In this document: positions 1 to 9,801 of the stretch, one piece after another
Layout: each line of letters begins with the position of its first letter
How positions within the stretch are numbered: the stretch's first letter is position 1
Origin: an uncultured Acidobacteriota bacterium
GTDB lineage: Bacteria > Acidobacteriota > UBA6911 > CAINFC01
Direction of reading: 5' to 3'
Assembly (NCBI GenBank): GCA_903847975.1
Contig: CAINFC010000275.1
Span: 1-64,000 of the forward strand
Length of the DNA: 64,000 bases
The notes under the pieces: generated by a model
Seen by the model: only the letters and a program-made list of their open reading frames with translations
Told to the model about the DNA's origin: nothing
The model's database searches: none
Made by a program: the position numbers and the translations under genes

Positions 1-1
1 C

Positions 2-1120
2 CAGGGGCCCGTGGCCCAGGCCCTGGTGGACGAAACCAGCCGGGCCGGCGGGCGGATGACCCTGGCCGACCTGAAAAATTTCCGGGCCACCTTTGACACC
101 CCGGTCCATGGCACCTACCGGGGGTATCAGGTGCTTTCCGCCCCTCCGCCGCATTCCGGAGCCATGGTGATCGAAGCCCTGAACATCCTGGAAAACGCCG
201 ATCTCAAGCCGATGGGCTTTTACTCGGAATCGGCGGAATCGTTCCATCTTCTGGCGGAGGCCATACGACGGGTCTACGCCGACCGCACCTCCTATCTGGC
301 CGATCCGAAATTCGAGTATGTCCCGGTTCAGGGGCTGCTTTCCAAGCTCTACGCCAAAAAACGCTTCCAGGAGATCGATCCCAAGGCCGTAACTCCGCCC
401 GACTACCGCCGAACCCCTTCCGGCGATCCGGCCCCGTTCGATGCCGTGCCGGGGAAAGGCCGACAGGGAGCCGGGGAGACCAGGGGGAAAGCGGCTTTTT
501 CCAGCGCCTTCCCTTCGCTGGCGGACGCCATGGCGAATTTTTCTCTTGGCGATCCGGAGCCCCTGGCCGGCAGCACCACGCACATTTCGATCCTGGACCG
601 GCAGGGGAATATGGTTTCTCTGACGCAGACCCTGGGGACTTTTTTCGGATCGGGAGTGACTGCCGCCGGCGTGCTGCTGAACAACGCCATGTCCAATTTC
701 GCGACCGGGAATAAAGTGAACTGCATCCAGCCCGGCAAGCAGCCGAGAAGCTCCATCGCCCCCTCGATCCTGCTCAAGGACAACCGGCCGTTCCTGGTGA
801 TCGGGTCTCCCGGTGCCGCCCGGATCGTCAACACGGTGGTGACCCTGATCGTCAACGTGGTGGACTACGGCATGGACGCCGAGGAAGCCAACCGGGCTCC
901 GCGGTTTTTGTGCCAGAAGTCCGATCCGGTTCTCTCCCTGGAGGCGCGCTTCCGGCCGGAGGTTCAGGAGGCCATGAAGAAAAAGGGGCACAGGCTGCAG
1001 CTGTACGGCGATTTCGACCTGTTCTTCGGAGGGGCGCAAATCATCCTGGCCAGGCCGGGCGACGGCGTTTTTCAGGGATCCGCCGATCCGCGGCGCGGAG
1101 GAGTGGCCCTGGGTTTTTAG
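2..1120 (+). CDS. ggt: Gamma-glutamyltransferase, C-terminal part (5' end outside window)
   Basis: Transfers or hydrolyses the gamma-glutamyl group of glutathione and related compounds, normally in the periplasm. The reading frame is open from the window edge, so the N-terminus and any signal peptide are missing. The autoprocessing nucleophile is the first Thr of the STTHISIL motif (codon 575-577). It is followed by DRQGNMVSLTQT, by LLNNAMSNF, by the RSSIAPS segment and by the GSPGAARI oxyanion loop, all typical of the small subunit. The C-terminus reads SADPRRGGVALGF, as in the family. The linker just before the nucleophile (about codons 125-185) is rich in Gly, Pro and Ala. The identification is firm; the substrate in this organism is not shown. 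Confidence 0.93.
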   Translation, partial: QGPVAQALVDETSRAGGRMTLADLKNFRATFDTPVHGTYRGYQVLSAPPPHSGAMVIEALNILENADLKPMGFYSESAESFHLLAEAIRRVYADRTSYLADPKFEYVPVQGLLSKLYAKKRFQEIDPKAVTPPDYRRTPSGDPAPFDAVPGKGRQGAGETRGKAAFSSAFPSLADAMANFSLGDPEPLAGSTTHISILDRQGNMVSLTQTLGTFFGSGVTAAGVLLNNAMSNFATGNKVNCIQPGKQPRSSIAPSILLKDNRPFLVIGSPGAARIVNTVVTLIVNVVDYGMDAEEANRAPRFLCQKSDPVLSLEARFRPEVQEAMKKKGHRLQLYGDFDLFFGGAQIILARPGDGVFQGSADPRRGGVALGF

Positions 1121-1300
1121 CCGCCCGCCCCCCTCCGGGATAGACTCGTCGGAATCATGCCGGAAAAACCGCCAGCCCCGGATGTTGGCCCGGCAGAAAG
1201 TCCTACATCTTCGAATTTCGGTTGGGGAAAGCCCTTACAGTGCTGGGTTTCGAACAAAGCCGTCTACCCGGGGTAGCGCCTGTGCGGCGCAACCCCGCCT

Positions 1301-2718
1301 GTGCGGCGCAACCCTGTGCGGCGATTTCGACCTTCGGTTTTCGAGGCGGAAGAGAAGCGCCTCCTGCGGATCCGCTTCGCCAACATCGCGTTCGCCACGG
1401 CGTTCCCGCTGATAGATGGTGCCTCCGGCCTTTCGGAGACGGTGAACTTCACCTCCGCGGGCGTGTTCTACCCGGGTTTGGGCAACTTCCTTTCGAGCCG
1501 GAGCTTGCTGGAGGCGCTCGAGCGGCGCAGCATCCTCGACGAGTTCTTCGAGGAGTTCCTCCCGGCTCGCCCCGAGGAGGACTACCTCTTCGCCGGCATC
1601 TCCGTGCCGTTCGCCTCTCAGTGCGAGCCCGCGCTGCGGATCGCCCGGGCGATCAAGCGGGTCCGTCTCGGCCTGCACGTCTGCCCCGGCGGCAACTTCG
1701 TCGGTTTCCACCTGCAGCATGCCGGGAATCCTGACCTCTTCCGCCACGTCGACGGCATGGTGGCCGGGGACGGTGAGGGACCTCTGGAGGCCATGCTTCT
1801 CGCCTCCGGGGCCGGCGGAATCGCCCCCGAGAGAATCCCCGGGATGACCTGGCTCGAGGGCGAAACGATCCGGAGCAATCCCCTCCCTCCGCCGACTCCC
1901 CTTGTCGGGATCCCCGTCCCGGCCGACGTGTTTCCCCACGGCGCCTACCTCGCGGGCCCCGACGATCCGTTCCATCGGCTCTCCCTCTCCCGGGGATGCT
2001 CCTGGGGCCGGTGCGACTTCTGCAACACGGGAGGGACGGGCTCTTCCCGCGGCAGAGGCTTCCAGGCGCCGAGGCCTTCCGCCGCGTGAAGGAGCTGGTC
2101 GGGCGAGGGGAGACGACGACATGCTTCAGCGACGACGAGGCGGACAGCACCCTCCTGGCGGACCTGGCGCGACGCTGCCTGGAGGACGGGGTCCGGTTTT
2201 GCTGGACGGCACAGGCGCGGATCCACCCGGCGATGACCCTGGAATGGGGGGCGCTGCTCCGTCATGCCGGCTGCCTGCGGCTCTACCTCGGGCTGGAGTC
2301 GTTCAGCGACCGCCTCCTGCGCCTGATGAGAAAGGCCCTGAATCGAAGGCTGATCGCGCGAAGTCTCGGAGAGCTGGCCTGGGCCGGACTCCCGGTGACG
2401 GCTTACCGGATCGTCGGATTCCCCACCGAGACGGAGGCGGAGGCCCCCGAGACCTTCGACCGGGTTCTCGGCCTCGTCCGCACAAGCGGGATCTCCAGCG
2501 TTCACTACGACCTCTTCGCCGTTCCTCCGGGTGCGCCGGTCGGCATCGGTCCGGCCCGCTACGGAATCGCCTCGCTGGCCCGGTCGGCCGCGTCCGACCG
2601 GGCGCCGATGGTCACCGGGTTCGAGGCCCCCGGTCTTTCGCGGCAGAGGGCCGCGGAGCTTCAATTGGAATTCGAGAGCCGCCTGGATCAGGAACGCGCC
2701 CGGGCCCGGGCCCTGTGA
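1301..2718 (+). pseudogene. Radical SAM protein, frameshifted (B12-type radical SAM-like)
   Basis: Two overlapping frames together encode one protein. The first (to about 2040) ends in a radical SAM cluster segment, RGCSWGRCDFCNT, with a Cx4CxxC spacing. The second (from about 2041 to 2718) carries FSDDEAD, WTAQARIHP, a GLES motif and GFPTETEAEAP, the usual downstream strands of radical SAM barrels of the cobalamin-linked type. The join is a one-base loss in the G-rich stretch around 2031-2041. The first frame otherwise runs into a stop at 2087-2089. No clear N-terminal domain or ribosome binding site precedes 1301, so the gene may also be truncated at its 5' end. GC at third positions looks higher than in the neighbours. 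It may be a decayed acquired gene, or the shift may be a sequencing error in a homopolymer-like run. Confidence 0.7.
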
Positions 2719-2931
2719 TGGTATCGGACCGGCCGGGCGCATCCGGAGGCATTTTTCAGGCTGGTTGGCCGACAATCCTTCCAGACCGAACATGCCGCCG
2801 CCGGTGGATCGCCGGATGTTTTTTTCAAACCACTGAGGTAAGATTCTTTTACTTGGATCCCCGAATAGCGGTAGTGATTTCACCCGTCTTTCGGAACAAA
2901 TAGAAAGAATGGATGCCGGCAGGAGAAAAAG

Positions 2932-4962
2932 ATGAAAAACAAGACGGTTTTCCTAAGGGCGGGAATGATCCTGCTTACGGTTCTGTTCCCCGGCAACGTT
3001 TTTTTACGTTCGGAGGCGGATGCGGTAAAAAAGGATAACCCCTGTCGCATCGTGTTTGGATGGAGCGAGGCAGAATCCAGGACGCCGTTGCTCGACTGGA
3101 TGAAAAAAGGGGGGTACGCCTGGGGTATCGAGCTGCTGCACAATGTCCCCGAGGAGGCCATCCGAAAGCTGCATCAGCAAGGCTGGAATATTATTCTCTA
3201 TCAGCTGTCCCATCCCGAGACGGTAACCCGTTACTACCATCAGAAAAAACGGGCCGTCCCGGATGTGGATGCGGTTGCAAAAAAGTTTCTGCGAGCCACC
3301 GACGGCAAGGCGATCTGGCAGCTGCTGCTGGAAGATGAATCCTGCGGCGTGGGGTTTGCCCAGGAGCTGATGCGCAGCAAGCCGAAATCCCACGGGCAAG
3401 CGTACGCCATGCTGGACGGCTATCTGCGCAAGGCAATTGATCGGACCTTGGTTTATGGCGATCGGGAGCGTTGGGGTGTGGCCGGCTATGCCGCTACCGC
3501 GCACCTTTATGCCAAACAACCGGAAATCGACCTGCTGTCCATTGAACGGGCCAATGACGACGTGGATGATCTGCAAACCGGCATCGCCTTTTACCGGGGG
3601 GCCGCCCGGCAGTACCACAAAATATGGGGTGTGGATTTATCCTTGTGGTGGGGCGGCATTTACGGCTGCGTTCAGGATCTTCCGTATCTGTATCATAAGC
3701 GCCACCTGTTTGTGTCCTGGTATGCCGGCGCCGGGCATTTTCGCATCGAGGGGAGTGAGCTGTTTTTTGACAAGACCACCCTGCGGCCCAACCGCATTAC
3801 GCAATGCCTGGATGAATTCGGAGCGTTCATCCAGACCCATGAGCGGGGCGAAATTCTGGCTCCGGTAGCCGTTGTGCTGCCGGAAGATCACGGCTGGATG
3901 ACCCCGCCCTACTGGAGCACCCAAGCCACCGTCTGGAATTACGCCCGGATTCCCTACCGTCAGGGACAAAAAGCGCTGGACGGATTCTTTACCGCTGCCT
4001 TTCCCGGCAGCACATTCTATATGGACCCTTTTTCCCTGGGGAAATTCGCCACGGAAACGCCGCCGGCCTCGCCGTTTGCCCTTTCCTCCATCTCACCGGA
4101 ATTTGCGCCGAACCCGGCCGACGTCTTTTCCGCGGAATACCCGGTTCCCTTCGGCCGATATGAAAACCGGAAAAGGGCGGGGATGGATCTGGCAGCCGGA
4201 CAGGTCGAAACTTCTCCTTATCGTCCCATGGGCGACTCCCGCTGGGGTGACATCTTCGATGTCTTTACCACCCGGGTAAGCGAAAAAGTGCTTTCCCGAT
4301 ATAAGGTGGTCGTGCTGCTGGATCAGGTGGAGATGGACTCGGCCTTGATCGCCAAATTGCAGTATGCGATGGCCGGCGGATCTACGGTCTTATGCGCGGC
4401 CGGGGTGCTCCAACCCGAACACGCGGAATGGATCGGCGCCGGGATGGATCGGGAGTTGCGCGTCGGACAGGCCTGGGCTTTTTCCGGGGAAAAGATGAAC
4501 CATGAACCGTTTCGCTATATCCGCGCTCGATTGACGGACGGAAAGGCCCGGGCCGTCACTTTGGGCGACTGGCCGATTCTGATCGAAAAGTCGCATGGCA
4601 AGGGCAAGCTGATCTCCTGCATGATCCCCTGGTTTGAAGGAATTCACGCGGGTTTGAGCGGAGCTGTCTGGCAGTTGCTGGATCGGGTCATGGCCCAGGT
4701 CCAGCCTGCCGTCGTGAATGGACCGCCCATTGCCTACCTGACCACCAAAAGCGCCGAAGCGGTCAACGTGGTGTTGTCCAACAACAGCGACCGGTTATGG
4801 CAGGGAGCCGTCGCGCTTCATGCGGCGGAATCCGACATGGTCCATTGTCAGGAGTTGCTTACCCGGGAAAAAATATCATTCACCCGTAATCCTCAGGGTG
4901 CGGTGGTTGCGGATATGAAGGTTCCGCCTTATGAGGTTCGGGTCCTTTCCTGGAGCCGATAG
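2932..4962 (+). CDS. Secreted glycoside hydrolase-like protein, function unknown
   Basis: The protein has 676 residues with a signal peptide of about 25 residues (basic start, then a hydrophobic LTVLFPGNVFL stretch). The start is supported by an AGGAG about 8 bases upstream. The body reads like a TIM-barrel glycosidase fold: strand-like segments such as GGYAWGIELLHNVP, a LLLEDESCG segment, SIERANDDVDD, and LWWGGIYG with several acidic and Trp residues. The last third (about 440-600) looks like a GATase-like trimerisation domain as in GH42-type beta-galactosidases (KVVVLLDQVEMDSALIAKL), followed by a small beta domain. I cannot name a family or substrate. It stands alone between the radical SAM remnant and the two-component genes. 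Confidence 0.5.
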   Translation: MKNKTVFLRAGMILLTVLFPGNVFLRSEADAVKKDNPCRIVFGWSEAESRTPLLDWMKKGGYAWGIELLHNVPEEAIRKLHQQGWNIILYQLSHPETVTRYYHQKKRAVPDVDAVAKKFLRATDGKAIWQLLLEDESCGVGFAQELMRSKPKSHGQAYAMLDGYLRKAIDRTLVYGDRERWGVAGYAATAHLYAKQPEIDLLSIERANDDVDDLQTGIAFYRGAARQYHKIWGVDLSLWWGGIYGCVQDLPYLYHKRHLFVSWYAGAGHFRIEGSELFFDKTTLRPNRITQCLDEFGAFIQTHERGEILAPVAVVLPEDHGWMTPPYWSTQATVWNYARIPYRQGQKALDGFFTAAFPGSTFYMDPFSLGKFATETPPASPFALSSISPEFAPNPADVFSAEYPVPFGRYENRKRAGMDLAAGQVETSPYRPMGDSRWGDIFDVFTTRVSEKVLSRYKVVVLLDQVEMDSALIAKLQYAMAGGSTVLCAAGVLQPEHAEWIGAGMDRELRVGQAWAFSGEKMNHEPFRYIRARLTDGKARAVTLGDWPILIEKSHGKGKLISCMIPWFEGIHAGLSGAVWQLLDRVMAQVQPAVVNGPPIAYLTTKSAEAVNVVLSNNSDRLWQGAVALHAAESDMVHCQELLTREKISFTRNPQGAVVADMKVPPYEVRVLSWSR

Positions 4963-5171
4963 CCCGGCGCGGGGCACAACGTTACGGTATCTGCTGTTTC
5001 GCCCCGTGCGGTGCACACGCAAATCCCGTCGGAACGGAAGATCCGGACCCGTCAACCAACAAACGAAAGCCGCTTTGAGTACCGCTTTTCCGGCTGGCTG
5101 TTCTTCTTGATTTCGATCCGACTCCGCTCTATAATTGCGGGATCCCAGAAGGTGGAAATCAGCACTAAATT

Positions 5172-5603
5172 GTGCCTTTTTTCCATAATGCTGGTATTTT
5201 AGGGGGTCGTATCTCAGATTTACCGCACATTTATATCATCGACGACAACAAATCATTCGGCCGGTCGCTTAAGAGGCTTCTGCTTGCCGAGGGATATTCC
5301 GCCGATCTCTTCCATTCCGCCAGGTCCTTTTTTGACACCGTTCCTGCTCATGCCGACGGGTGTGCCATTGTAGATATCTGGATGCCGGAGTGCGATGGTT
5401 TTGCCACAGTCGATAAAATGCGGGAACTGCGTTACCGCATGCGTTTCATTATGATCACCGGACACGCCCAAAAAAATACCAGGGAAATTGCCTTGCAGAA
5501 GGGCGCATTGGGTCTGCTGCAGAAACCGTTCGGCGAAGAGTCTTTGATTTCTTTGCTGGAACTGCTGGGCAAAGTAACTAAGGGAGAAGCGGCAGAAAAA
5601 TGA
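5172..5603 (+). CDS. Receiver-only response regulator (FixJ-type receiver)
   Basis: This is a single receiver domain of about 120 residues with no output domain. The acidic pair (IIDDN), the phosphoacceptor Asp in IVDIWMPE, the switch Thr in MITGH and the Lys in QKPFG are all present. It overlaps the following histidine kinase by four bases (ATGA), so the two are translated together and are probably cognate. The true start is uncertain. The first ATG is 5172, but the conserved domain starts near PHIYIIDDN and a GGGGG lies at 5203-5207, so a non-ATG start near 5210 is possible. With no DNA-binding part it must act by protein contact or as a phosphate relay. Confidence 0.85.
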   Translation: MPFFHNAGILGGRISDLPHIYIIDDNKSFGRSLKRLLLAEGYSADLFHSARSFFDTVPAHADGCAIVDIWMPECDGFATVDKMRELRYRMRFIMITGHAQKNTREIALQKGALGLLQKPFGEESLISLLELLGKVTKGEAAEK

Positions 5604-8464
5604 GGGGAGGCAATCACCCGGAGGGCATGGGCATGTCCGACCCGCAGCCAGCCGCTGCCGTGCCGGCCGGGAAACTCGATTTTGTTAAGCTTCTGGCGGA
5701 TCTGCTGGCGCGGTTTACCCGTGTGCCTTCCGACCGGGTGGATTCAGAGGTGGAGGATGCCCAGCGCTGCGTCTGCGAGTGCCTGGGGCTGGATGCCTCT
5801 TCCATTTGGCAATGGGCGGCCGAAAACTCCCGTTCGCTGCGGATGACCCATACCCATGTGCCTCCGGGATTCCCTCCGCTTCCCGAGAAGATGGATGCGG
5901 AGGAGTTTTTCCCCTGGTGCCACAGCCAGATCCTGGCCGGCAAAACAGTTGTCCTTTCCTCCCTGGACCAGTCTCCGGCGGAAGCAGCCCGCGACCGGGA
6001 GGTTTTTCGCCAGCTCGGCGTTAAAACCAATTTGACTTTCCCTTTATCAACGGGGGGCGGGCCGTCTTTTGGCGCCATGTCTTTCAATGATACGCGGCAG
6101 GAGCGAATCTGGACGGATGAACTGGTGAATCTGCTTGAGGTGGTGGCCCGGATATTTGCGGGTGTGCTTGCCCGGAAACATGCCGACCTGAGGCTGCGGG
6201 AAAGCGAAGCGAAACTGGAACTGGCGGCCGATTCGGCGGGAGCCGGTCTCTGGAGTCTGGATCTCAAAGCAAGCACGTATTGGCTCACGCCGCGATGCCG
6301 GGAGCTGTTCGGCATTTCCCCCGGGGAAACGGTGACTTTTGAGCGGTTCCTGAGCCTGGTCCATCCCGCGGACCGGGAGTCGGTCCAGGAGACCGTGGAT
6401 GCCCTGGTGCAGTCGAAAAGCCGAGGCTTCGCTCAATACCGTATCCTTAAGCCTGGCGGAAGCCTGAGGTGGATCTCATCGCGCGGGTCGGTCCGCTGCA
6501 ATATGCTGGGGGAGCCCGACTCCCTGATGGGCGTTTCCCTGGATATTACCGAGCAAAAGCAGGCCGAGGCGGCGCTCCACGCGAGCGAATCCCGGCTGGC
6601 ATCGGCCGTCAATATTGCCGCACTGGGTTTCTACCAGTTGGAAGAAGGCTTCCGTGTCGGCTTCATGGACGACCGCTTTCGGGCCTTGCTGGGCATTCCG
6701 CCGAGCGAAGAACCGCGCACGAGGGGATACTGGCTGGAGCATTTGCACCCGGACGATCTCCCGCCGGTGCTGGAGATGTCCCGGGAAGTTCTGGAAGGAG
6801 GGCGGAACAGTTTTGTAGCCGAATACCGCTACCGGCATCCCCGGGAGGGGCTCCGGTGGATCCGCCACTTGTCCCGCGTGCAGGAGCGTAACGCTGCGGG
6901 GCAGGCGATGCTGGTTGACGGCGTGCTTCAGGATATCACTGACCGCAAATTGGCAGAGGAAGCCCTGCGGGTGAGGGAGGAAGAAAGCCGCGCCACTTTT
7001 GAGCAGGCGGCGGTAGGTATGGCTCACGTCGGAATCGACGGCCGATGGCTGCATGTCAACGACAAACTCTGCGCCATCGTCGGCTATTCGCGCGATGAGT
7101 TGCTGCAGATGACCTTCCAGGACATTACCCACCCCGAAGATCTGCAGAAGGACCTCAACTTCGTGTGCCAAATCCTGTCCGGCGAGATCAAAACCTACTC
7201 GATGGAGAAACGCTATATCCGCAAGGACCGCACCGTGGTCTGGATCAACCTGACCGTTTCTGTCGTGCGGCAAGCCACCGGCGCTCCCGGGTACTTCATT
7301 TCCGTGGTGGAGGACATTACCGATCGCAAGCGTGCCGAGGAAGCGCTCCGGCAAAGCGAGGAGCGGTTCCGGCAGGTGGCCGAGACGGTGAGCGATTTCT
7401 TTTGGGAAATCGATGCGGAGGGTTTCTATACCTATACCAGCCCCTCCGTGGAGAGGATCCTTGGCTATAGTCCCGATGAGCTGGTCGGGAAAGTGCGTTA
7501 TTACGACCTGTTCGCTCCGGAGGAGTTCGAAACGTTAAAGACTGCAGCCTATGAGGTTTTCAAGGCGCAGCGAAATTTTCAGGCATTTTCCAGCGGCAAC
7601 CTCAGCAAGAGCGGAAATGTTGTTGATCTGGAGGTCAGCGGTATTCCAATCCTGGACGAAGCCGGGCACCTGCTGGGGTATCGCGGCGCGGCCACCAATG
7701 TCACCGATCGGCGCCGAGCGGAAATGGAAACGCAGCGCCTCCGCCAGGAATTGGCCCACTTCTCGCGCATCGCCACCATCGGCGAACTGACCGCCTCAAT
7801 TGCCCACGAGCTCAATCAGCCGCTTGGGGCAATCCTCAACAACGCCCAGGCGGCCCTACACCTCCTGCAGCGCGGGGCGCCGGACTTGGAGGAGCTGCAG
7901 GAGATATTCCAGGACATTGTCGCCGACAACAGGCGTGCGGCGGACGTGATTCGCAGCACGCGGTCCATGCTCAAGAACGGAGCCGGTGAACTTCATCCGC
8001 TCTCCCTGAACGATCTGCTCACGGACATGATGCCGATCGTTCGGAATGAAGCGCTCATCAAGAAAATTTCCATTGTCCTCGATCTCGGCTCCTCTCTTTC
8101 CCTGGTGGAAGGAAACCGCACCCACCTGCAGCAGGTGATCCTCAACCTGGTCGTCAACGCCTTCGAGGCGATGGAGGCTGTGGCGGAACCGCGGGAATTG
8201 ATTCTGCTGACGCGCCAGGAGGAAGGAGAAGTGGTGCTGGATGTGTCGGATTCGGGCCCCGGCATTCCTGCCGACAGACTCGGTTCGATCTTTGAACCGT
8301 TCTTTACCACCAAAAAGTCCGGCCTGGGTATGGGGCTGCCCTTGAGCCATACGCTGGTGACGGCCCATAAAGGCAGGCTTTGGGCGGAGAACAATCCTAA
8401 AAGGGGCATCACGTTCCATATGGCCCTGCCGGCCCTTTCGGATCAGGGGGCTTCGGCTTCCTGA
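5600..8464 (+). CDS. GAF/multi-PAS sensor histidine kinase
   Basis: A soluble sensor kinase of up to 954 residues. The order is an N-terminal GAF-like domain (about 25-190), four PAS/PAC repeats (about 205-325, 335-455, 465-580 and 585-710), a HisKA dimerisation domain and an HATPase domain. Each PAC end carries a DITEQK- or DITDRK-type signature. The H-box is ASIAHELNQPLG with the phosphorylated His at about residue 736. The ATP site shows NLVVNAFEAM (N box), DSGPGIP (G1), FEPFFTTK (F box) and GLGMGLPLS (G2). No membrane segment is seen, so the signal is probably cytoplasmic. The start could be 5600 (overlap with the receiver gene) or the in-frame ATGs at 5627 or 5633 behind GAGGG. Confidence 0.92.
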   Translation: MRGGNHPEGMGMSDPQPAAAVPAGKLDFVKLLADLLARFTRVPSDRVDSEVEDAQRCVCECLGLDASSIWQWAAENSRSLRMTHTHVPPGFPPLPEKMDAEEFFPWCHSQILAGKTVVLSSLDQSPAEAARDREVFRQLGVKTNLTFPLSTGGGPSFGAMSFNDTRQERIWTDELVNLLEVVARIFAGVLARKHADLRLRESEAKLELAADSAGAGLWSLDLKASTYWLTPRCRELFGISPGETVTFERFLSLVHPADRESVQETVDALVQSKSRGFAQYRILKPGGSLRWISSRGSVRCNMLGEPDSLMGVSLDITEQKQAEAALHASESRLASAVNIAALGFYQLEEGFRVGFMDDRFRALLGIPPSEEPRTRGYWLEHLHPDDLPPVLEMSREVLEGGRNSFVAEYRYRHPREGLRWIRHLSRVQERNAAGQAMLVDGVLQDITDRKLAEEALRVREEESRATFEQAAVGMAHVGIDGRWLHVNDKLCAIVGYSRDELLQMTFQDITHPEDLQKDLNFVCQILSGEIKTYSMEKRYIRKDRTVVWINLTVSVVRQATGAPGYFISVVEDITDRKRAEEALRQSEERFRQVAETVSDFFWEIDAEGFYTYTSPSVERILGYSPDELVGKVRYYDLFAPEEFETLKTAAYEVFKAQRNFQAFSSGNLSKSGNVVDLEVSGIPILDEAGHLLGYRGAATNVTDRRRAEMETQRLRQELAHFSRIATIGELTASIAHELNQPLGAILNNAQAALHLLQRGAPDLEELQEIFQDIVADNRRAADVIRSTRSMLKNGAGELHPLSLNDLLTDMMPIVRNEALIKKISIVLDLGSSLSLVEGNRTHLQQVILNLVVNAFEAMEAVAEPRELILLTRQEEGEVVLDVSDSGPGIPADRLGSIFEPFFTTKKSGLGMGLPLSHTLVTAHKGRLWAENNPKRGITFHMALPALSDQGASAS

Positions 8465-8765
8465 CGGGACAAAGTACGTCCCTGCACAGCGATATCCCTC
8501 TTCCGCCCCCCGCGGTACATCCTCCAGGCCCCGCAGGCCGGCCGATCACAATCCATTTCGTTGCGGGCAAGGCAGTCTGGATGGTTTTGCAAACAGTCGC
8601 CAGTTCTCGCGGAAGCCCTTATTGGGCTTCGTAACACAGCCCGGGGTTGGCGCGCTTCGCGTTTACCCCGGGCAGGGACGGCGGAGCCGGACAAAAAACC
8701 GATTTGTGCGAGATTGTCCGCCTGGACGAATGTGCCGATGAAAAACGGCGATCGGGGGGAGTCGG
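8465..8765. other. Gene-free stretch with two strong hairpins
   Basis: No credible gene is seen between the kinase stop and the convergent DUF2950 stop. It holds two palindromes: GAAGCCC with GGGCTTC around a five-base loop (8612-8630), and CCCGGGGT with ACCCCGGG around a GC-rich centre (8640-8672). They lie between convergent genes and could end transcripts from both sides, but neither is followed by a T-run. Confidence 0.5.
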
Positions 8766-9776
8766 TCAGCTCCCGGACGGCAATGCGGAGTCCGGCCATT
8801 CATCGTCCGTGCGCTGCCACGTCTTGTCGGGATTGTAGCGGTCGATCTTTTTGGCGATGTTCAGCGTGTCGGGCCCCAGATCTTTCTGATAGACTATGCC
8901 GTCATGGCTGACCAGGAAGGTTTGCACACCCGTCACCCGGTATTCGGCCGGGACGGCGATCAGCGCAAATCCTCCGATCATCATACCCTTGATGATGTAA
9001 TCCAGTTCCCCCAGAGGTGCCGCAGGACCCTGGCCCTTGAGAAGCTTGAAATAATAGCCATGGTATGCGGAACCCGGGGCCAGGGAATAGCCTTCCTCGA
9101 TCGCTTTGGCTACTCCCTCGCTTACGGGGCCCCCGGGTGTGCCGTCCGGATTTTTCCAGAACAAACCATCCTGTTTCCCCGGGGAGCTCAGGAGCTTCTG
9201 TGCGTACTGATGGATTCCGGAATTGTCCCGGGGCTTGGAAGCGTATTCGTGCTGCGCCTCGACGAATCCGCGACAGACCTGGATGGCGTCCAGTTCGTTG
9301 GCCCCGATCCGCCGGTTGAGGATTTCGGTACGGCCGGCTTTGGAGTCGAAATGCCATTTCCCTCCTTTTTTTACGATGGGAATCGGCAAAGGCCAATCTT
9401 CATCGCCGACCGAGAGGATGGCGCGGTTTTTGTCTTCCGGGTCCAGGGCCACGACATTTTTGACCTGCGCCCGTGCATGGAAGGTCGCTGCATTGTTGCG
9501 GTCCAGGACGGGGTCTCCCGAGCTCACCAGATCGTGGCCGTCCGGCCCCAGGATTTCCTTGAGCGCGGCCAGGTCGAAGGTCCCGGTCGCCTGGATCAGG
9601 GCTTTTGCGGCTTCCCCGGGAGTGGAAAAACTCTTTTGCATGGGGCTTGAGGCAGGTGCCTCGGATTTCCCCTGCGATGCTGCCGTAGCGAAGGCCGTCA
9701 TCGTAAAAAGAAGAGCGGCTGCGCAGAAAGGGAAGAGGATCCCTTTAACGATTCCTGTCGGTGATTTTGATTTCAT
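8766..9776 (-). CDS. DUF2950 family exported protein
   Basis: The protein has 336 residues with a signal peptide (basic start, then AAALLFTMTAFATAAS). The mature part begins FSTPGEAAKALIQATGTFDLAALKEILGP, and the C-terminal part has YHGYYFKLLKGQGP, GGFALIAVP and YQKDLGP, which are characteristic of the DUF2950 family. The start follows AAGGAGAGAGATC. It lies 25 bases downstream of the DUF3300 gene on the same strand. DUF2950 and DUF3300 genes often occur together, so this is a two-gene operon driven from the promoter upstream of the DUF3300 gene. The molecular function is unknown; a periplasmic or envelope role is inferred from export. Confidence 0.85.
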   Translation of the reverse strand: MKSKSPTGIVKGILFPFCAAALLFTMTAFATAASQGKSEAPASSPMQKSFSTPGEAAKALIQATGTFDLAALKEILGPDGHDLVSSGDPVLDRNNAATFHARAQVKNVVALDPEDKNRAILSVGDEDWPLPIPIVKKGGKWHFDSKAGRTEILNRRIGANELDAIQVCRGFVEAQHEYASKPRDNSGIHQYAQKLLSSPGKQDGLFWKNPDGTPGGPVSEGVAKAIEEGYSLAPGSAYHGYYFKLLKGQGPAAPLGELDYIIKGMMIGGFALIAVPAEYRVTGVQTFLVSHDGIVYQKDLGPDTLNIAKKIDRYNPDKTWQRTDDEWPDSALPSGS

Positions 9777-9801
9777 GATCTCTCTCCTTGTCGTGGTCCC
9801 G

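Noticed and set aside
5150-5175. Sigma-54 type box upstream of the response regulator gene
   Set aside because: GG and GC in the only candidate (minus strand, TTTAGTGC) are 11 bases apart and the orientation is wrong; no two-arm element is near.
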